DNA from: Nymphalis io
Taxonomy: Eukaryota > Arthropoda > Insecta > Lepidoptera > Nymphalidae
Assembly: GCF_905147045.1 (NCBI RefSeq)
Contig: NC_065890.1
Location: 930,001-994,000, forward strand
Direction of reading: 5' to 3'
Length of the DNA: 64,000 nt
Shown here: positions 58,824 to 64,000 of the stretch, one piece after another
Layout: each line of letters begins with the position of its first letter
How positions within the stretch are numbered: position 1 is the stretch's first letter
Notes under the pieces: model-generated
The model's database searches: none
Told to the model about the DNA's origin: nothing
The model's input: only the letters and a program-made list of their open reading frames with translations
Translations under genes and position numbers: made by a program

Positions 58824-58878
58824 GTCATTGGCGGATAACCTGACCTAGATCTGCGCATGCGCGTAGGTGGCCAATGAC
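58824..58878. promoter_or_regulatory. NRF1-type site flanked by inverted CCAAT boxes
   Basis: TGCGCATGCGCG (58,852-58,863) fits the NRF-1/Erect wing consensus. It lies between GTCATTGGC (58,824-58,832) and its exact complement GCCAATGAC (58,870-58,878), each containing a CCAAT core. The layout resembles a CpG-type promoter, but no gene start is recognised nearby. Confidence 0.45.
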
Positions 58879-58899
58879 CGACACAGATTTCCTGCTAAA

Positions 58900-61440
58900 T
58901 CTTAGCACTCTTCAAAGGTCAGCAGACAGTTATCAGCATATAGGCTAGTTTTTATTGAGATAAAAAATAAATAAAACGTTTATTATACTTATGATAATTA
59001 ACTTTTAAATCAATAATTTAAGCATGTTAAGGCAGAATAAATTTGATTTAAATAAAATTCTAGTACATGAAATAAAATAACTTTAAGATAAAACGCAGTA
59101 TCTAGTGATAAGGGACATGTAATCCCCAGATTGATTCAAGAGGTGAACAAACACTGTAAATATTTACTAATATCAAGATATGACTCAGTATGAATTTCGT
59201 TCACCTTATCATCGTAAGTCCCAGAACCTGACTGGCTGCTAGGCTAGACCTGTAGGCGTGCGCCCACGCGTTCCTCAATGGCAGACTGGACCGCCATCTA
59301 CGCTGGAACTAACTCACTGTTCCTAAGTGCTTTCTAACATCATTCATGCTTCTATTAATAACAAGATTATCGCCCTCGGCATTGCCCAGTTTATACCAGT
59401 TTTACGAGAGCTAGTCTCTCAGTCATTGTGTTATGATAGGCATATTTATGAAGAGGTAATCCGAAACAGGTTTCCACCCACGTCTTATCTCCGATCCAAT
59501 AGCTGGAGCTACTTCAGAGGATCAATACAGGATATGACCAACATTCAATATATAAAACACATAAATTATTTATTTGCAGATATAAAAGAAACTTATGAGT
59601 GCTTGTACCGTTTCTGAAGCGGTAAAGAAATGCTATCGTAACTCTTCGATATGGCCGCGTATCATCATTTCCTGTCAATCGTGACAAGAAATAAATTGTC
59701 GGCAATGAAAATGCAATAGAAATATAATTTCTATTAATGAAAACAAGGCCGATTGAAAAACTCCATAAATAATGCATGGGGTTTCGGAACGATAATTTTA
59801 TACGGTTTGTTGAATGCCGCTTTAACATTCTATGGCGATGGCGAACTCGGTCGGTATTGAGGTATCAGATAGCGCTCGCGCTGGTTTCTACGATTATCTT
59901 CGAATACTGTTATTCTGTTGTTTTACGGAGATAGGACTGGAATTGTTCATTCATAAAACTCCTGGTTGCCAATTGAAGCACAACATGCTTATTGAATGTA
60001 GCATTTTCTTCGCAGATACTACTGTCGAGGTTTTTTTTCAAAAACACATTTATATATTTATATAACAATTTAATATTAAGGACTTTGATAAAAAGTAAAA
60101 TTAAAAAAAAAACTCTGTTTTCTAAATGTAGTTATAATAATTGCTAGGATGGAGATAAGTTTCGTCCAGAATCATACAAGTACATATTTTACACTTTTCT
60201 TTCCTCTAAAAGTGATAGATTCAGATAAAAAACTAATATTTTATTTACATCGTAGATACGCGTGTTAAAAATTTAATAAGGCTTTTCTTTACGAACAAAT
60301 TCGAAACTTACTGCAGAAAACATGAAAGTGATATACAATTAACCTTGGCAATTATAACATTTAAAAAAAATAAAGCCATCAAAATAGTATATCCGTAGCA
60401 AAACCGTAAGTCGGTTGTCAATATTTCACGGGTGAGTAATGAAGTGACTTCTGACAGAATAGCACTGTAGGTTTTTCGTTATTAGGATATAAGTCAAACT
60501 AAATCGATTCATTCATTGACAACTTCGAACATTTCAAGTTTAATAAAACCTAAAATGTTGTGCAAAATATTGTGCACACAATCTTGCACGTAAATGATAC
60601 TTAATTGTTCAATTAAATTAACTGCTTAAAAAATTATTTTGTTCAATATTTTAGATTATGCAAAACGTTTTAATTTGGTGCATACCAACAATTGATAGAC
60701 CGAAATATCCAAAACTGAATATTTCTCTTTCAGTAGGAGTATCATCTTGATCTGTAAAGTTGTTCGTGCAAATCTTGGTAGAGCCAAGCGTTAGTACCAT
60801 GCAAGTCACAATCGTTGCTATACAAATTACGTGACAGCCCTAGCTATTATAAAAGCCTGCGCATAATTTTATAATAAGGGTAACAATGTCCGCAGAGAAG
60901 GCGCCTAAGATACTATCGACAGGCGAGTTATGTTACTTATTTCGCTTCTTTGTCGTATGTCTAACGATTCATACGCTGGCTAAAATACGATATATTAATA
61001 TGTTATAACTTACGGTCCGCTGTGTCCTGCAAGCTTGAATATTTATGGCCTGTACCACCTCTGTTCGGTTGGTCTTTTGAAATGTAGATTGTGGTTTTAC
61101 AATTCTTGGAGACTATTTAAAAGCACGCTATAAATATTATGAAATATAATTTATTACCTTACTTATTTTCATTTTAACATGGAAATTAATTTTTTTCATG
61201 ATCCTAATTTAATTTTTTTCAAAGAAACGTCATGTAATTATTATCGAGAAATTATCTGTGTATAACATACGCATTCCAATATTTTCATTTGTTACTTAAC
61301 TTGTCATCATACGTCTAATAATCCAAATAATATCTGATACAATTCGCATGCCATTTATTAACTATTACGCTGAAGGCAGAAACATTCGCGTAAGTGCCAA
61401 CGGTGACTGTAAGAGTGAAAGCCTGTAATTGTTCCACGGC
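58900..61440. other. no gene confidently seen
   Basis: A + strand frame at 59,327-59,617 opens on GTG and has no recognised domain. A 77-codon ATG frame at 59,832-60,065 is likewise unsupported. No repeats from the local families were recognised. Confidence 0.45.
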
Positions 61441-61454
61441 TGGCCCATGGCATG

Positions 61455-61620
61455 TCCTCTTGAAAAGAAGGTTTGGAGCTGATTCCAACACGCTCCAATG
61501 CGGGTTAGTGGATACACATAAAGTTTCGTCGTAATCAGCGTTAATTTAAAATTAACTTAAATTGATTTGAACCTGGAAACTTCAGTTAAGATTATAGTAG
61601 TTTAAACACGGGGGCATTTT
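61455..61620 (-). repeat. degenerate SINE-D
   Basis: ATGTCCTCTTGAAAAGAAGG, TTTGGAGCTGATTCCA and CGCTCCAATGCGGGTT follow SINE-D in reverse. Confidence 0.6.
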
Positions 61621-61854
61621 AACTCGACAACGACTATTATTTTATTCAATTTTTTAATGAATAAAGATATAACACCTATATATACGGACGACAACAGTAA
61701 CTAATGTTTATACATAATTTAGTTAGAAACTACCTAACAATTTGCGAACTTATATTAATTTATATAAACCAAAAATGATCTTTGCTATTTTGTTTTCAAT
61801 TTAAGCACCTTAAATCCAGTAAATCATTAATTTATTATTATTTAATGACAGAAC

Positions 61855-61990
61855 GATGGACGAGGATATTGGACGGTAAGTGTTCACATGACCATTGACT
61901 TCGTAAGTGACAATCGGTATAGCTTACATTGTCATTTCTCTGCCAACTATGGGTCATAAGTGTCTTATACTGACTTATATGAATAACAAC
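61855..61990 (-). repeat. degenerate SINE-A
   Basis: GATGGACGAGGATATTGGAC, GGTAAGTGTTCACATGACC and ACTTCGTAAGTGACA keep the order of SINE-A in reverse. Confidence 0.5.
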
Positions 61991-62261
61991 GAACATTGCA
62001 GTTTGCCAGAAGAATAAGTGATGAATGAGTGTTATGTAAATACATAGATTTGATGTTTGACTCGTCATTAATATACTAGTAAAGGTAAATACTTTCTTCG
62101 GTACCACAATACATAGCAAAAAGTACATATCGTATCGACTTGGGTCTTAGATTTCGTTAGCGTTGCGGTAAAGAAAAAAATTGTCGATTTGACCGAATTA
62201 TCGAGTCACAGTTTTCGTTATATTATAGCAAGCAATTGTGCATTCTCTATTAACTCACGTG

Positions 62262-62400
62262 CTTCGAAAAGTTAGAACATCAGACACAGACGTAATTTAC
62301 AATGTCTTTGAGGTACGGGAGTGTAACAACGAGCTATAAAACCTCCTTAGCAGGAAAAACGATTCAATCCACTTGCCTCCAATCCTAAAACAAGCTTAAC
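62262..62400 (-). repeat. degenerate SINE-C
   Basis: CACGTGCTTCGAAAAG, GAGGTACGGGAGTGTAAC and AGGAAAAACGATTCAATCC keep traces of the family. Confidence 0.45.
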
Positions 62401-62866
62401 GTTTAGTGGGAGGGAAAGATAAAATATAGATTTGTTCTCAAAATATTTTATTCTTATCTCTTTAAGTAATAAATTAATAAGGAACTTTTAAATAGAAAAA
62501 TTTCATGGTTAGAAGCGAAACACAATTGTAGCACATTAGCGGCTCGTTGCGACTTCATCCGAGTTTAACAATTATCTTTTTTACGCCAATAATGAATTTT
62601 ATAGAAAAAATATGATACCTTGGGTTACATTATTGCACTTTTTGTAGGGATCTTTAAGTTTCTTGAAAATAAAATGTTGATTATTTTACTTGCTAATAAT
62701 GTAGCATAAAATAGGTGAAAGAATTTTTAAAATGGTTTAAATAGATTTTGAGTTCATCCATTACAAATAAACAATAAACAAATATGTTCTCTTTATAATA
62801 TTAGTATAGGTAAAGATATCGATAATATCTTAGTACTTTATTCAGTCTGTAGCGCAGCTGTTTATT

Positions 62867-62951
62867 GAGACACGAGGCTGCGCGGGCGCAAGAACGTGGA
62901 TCAGATCGCCGCACGAGCCCTTCTGCTTTTTTATTGACATACTCGTGTCTC
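62867..62951. other. GC-rich segment bounded by a 10-bp inverted repeat
   Basis: GAGACACGAG (62,867-62,876) and its exact complement CTCGTGTCTC (62,942-62,951) enclose a 65-bp GC-rich spacer. A further GAGACACG lies at 62,999. Confidence 0.45.
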
Positions 62952-63210
62952 GATGCCTAACGACATTTAACACCTCGATGAAATATTCTGATAATGTCGA
63001 GACACGTCTGACATGAAGATTCCGTTACAGTAATACTTTATTTATGTCTTTAAAATGATAACATCTAAATTGATGTAGGAATATATATTACGAGAATTAC
63101 AAAACAATATTTAATTTTACCATCCTCACTATTATTTACACAAGCATATATTTATTTATTCATTAAAATTTTAATGACAATAAATCAGTTCAAAAAAAAA
63201 TATAACTCTT

Positions 63211-63550
63211 GCAGTCATTATTGATTTGACATACGAAAGATGAAGACACAGTATTAGTTCTTTGTTTCATAGATTTTATCTGTACAAAAATCTATATAAC
63301 GTCGTTCTCAAAGATTGTACAAGTACTATGTTTTATTTAAAGAAATCAACAAGTCATTTATAGCGGAGGATATTCTAAAATCCTTTATTGATATCGGCCA
63401 ATCAATCTTTACTGATATTCTTTAGATATTTTTTACATATCAATCACCAATGACAGCCTCATAACCAAACGCTGCATAGTGGGTAAATAATTTTCTCTCT
63501 TTCTATTATCATTAATTTGACATTCGAAAGAACAAGACAAAGCATTGTGT
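63211..63550 (+). repeat. pair of diverged direct repeats
   Basis: TTGATTTGACATACGAAAGA at 63.22 kb and TTAATTTGACATTCGAAAGA at 63.51 kb are about 290 bp apart and continue with similar AAGACA(A/C)AG sequence. They could be ends or copies of a small element. Confidence 0.4.
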
Positions 63551-64000
63551 AACTATGTAACCGTGTAACTGTAATTTATTTATTAGTTAGGGAAACAGTA
63601 TTTAATCTTAAAAACATTAATATTACATACACAACATTAAATATAGTTGTTATATAATAATCTCCAAAGATTATATGATAGATAAGAAGTCGTTAATATT
63701 AACGTAAACCTTACAATGTTTTTTTTCATAAATTATTATAAGTGTAAAAATGGCGACATGTTTTTTTTAAATTTATATAACAATACTCAGAGTCAGACAA
63801 AGGAGTAAATCTTTATTTTCAAATCCTTATACAAACGTTAAGCGTGTTCTGTCACTTAGGCAAGTGTTTCCGCCCTCCAGTCACGACTTCCCTGTTACCT
63901 AGGCTCACCTATAAACCTAGCTCGCATTACGTTCTGCGAAAGCATAGACTCTGCCCGGTTAATGGTTATATGTAAATTATACAATAAAGTTGTCGATGCC
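63551..64000. other. no gene seen to the window end
   Basis: AT-rich to 63.82 kb. The last 150 bp are GC-richer, with CCTAGGCTCACC and a second AACCTAGCTCG, but no coding frame or family is recognised. Confidence 0.45.

Noticed and set aside
59327..59617. 96-codon + strand ORF
   Set aside because: It opens on GTG, not ATG, has no recognised domain, no splice support and composition like its flanks.

Overview
The window is nuclear DNA of an insect, most likely a butterfly or moth. It is AT-rich, has spliced genes with short conserved exons, and carries dense short retroposons together with RTE-type and CR1/Jockey-type LINE pieces and Helitron-like ends of the kind common in Lepidoptera. That assignment rests on recognising repeat families and protein families by eye; no database was searched.

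The one confidently identified gene is a laminin alpha chain of the alpha-1/2 (Drosophila wing blister, wb) architecture, on the + strand at 10,241-19,540. Fifteen consecutive exons with matching splice phases encode the second part of the laminin N-terminal (LN) domain, LE repeats 1-4, LE5 split around a laminin IV (L4) domain, and LE6-LE10. The start of LN lies left of the window. The remaining LE repeats, second L4, coiled coil and LG domains are not visible. The last exon ends in phase 1 at a good donor, so either a more than 44 kb intron follows or the gene is truncated or rearranged.

Left of the gene (1-10 kb) are repeats, a possible minus-strand coding exon at 1.4-1.7 kb, a CR1-like LINE at 2.0-5.7 kb whose ORF is split by a clean SINE insertion, and the 3' end of an RTE LINE.

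Right of the gene (19.5-64 kb) is repeat-rich non-coding sequence with some possible islands of function: a strong acceptor with a phase-compatible short terminal exon (23.26 kb), a minus-strand terminal exon (25.9 kb), a small secreted-protein gene with an initiator plus downstream promoter element (32.5-32.9 kb), an orphan laminin-LN-like segment (34.16 kb), and motif clusters that look regulatory (39.5, 41.4, 44.9 and 58.8 kb).

Repeat names used below are local. SINE-A is about 280-300 bp with an A-rich 3' tail after CCTATTCTATA and no clear tRNA head. SINE-B, SINE-C and SINE-D are tRNA-derived, with heads containing GGTTGGCGTGG, GGTCTAGTGG and GGCCTAGT respectively. Tail-J and Tail-K are recurring LINE 3' tails. 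The 3' end of SINE-D resembles the RTE LINE 3' end seen in the same window, which suggests RTE machinery mobilises it.
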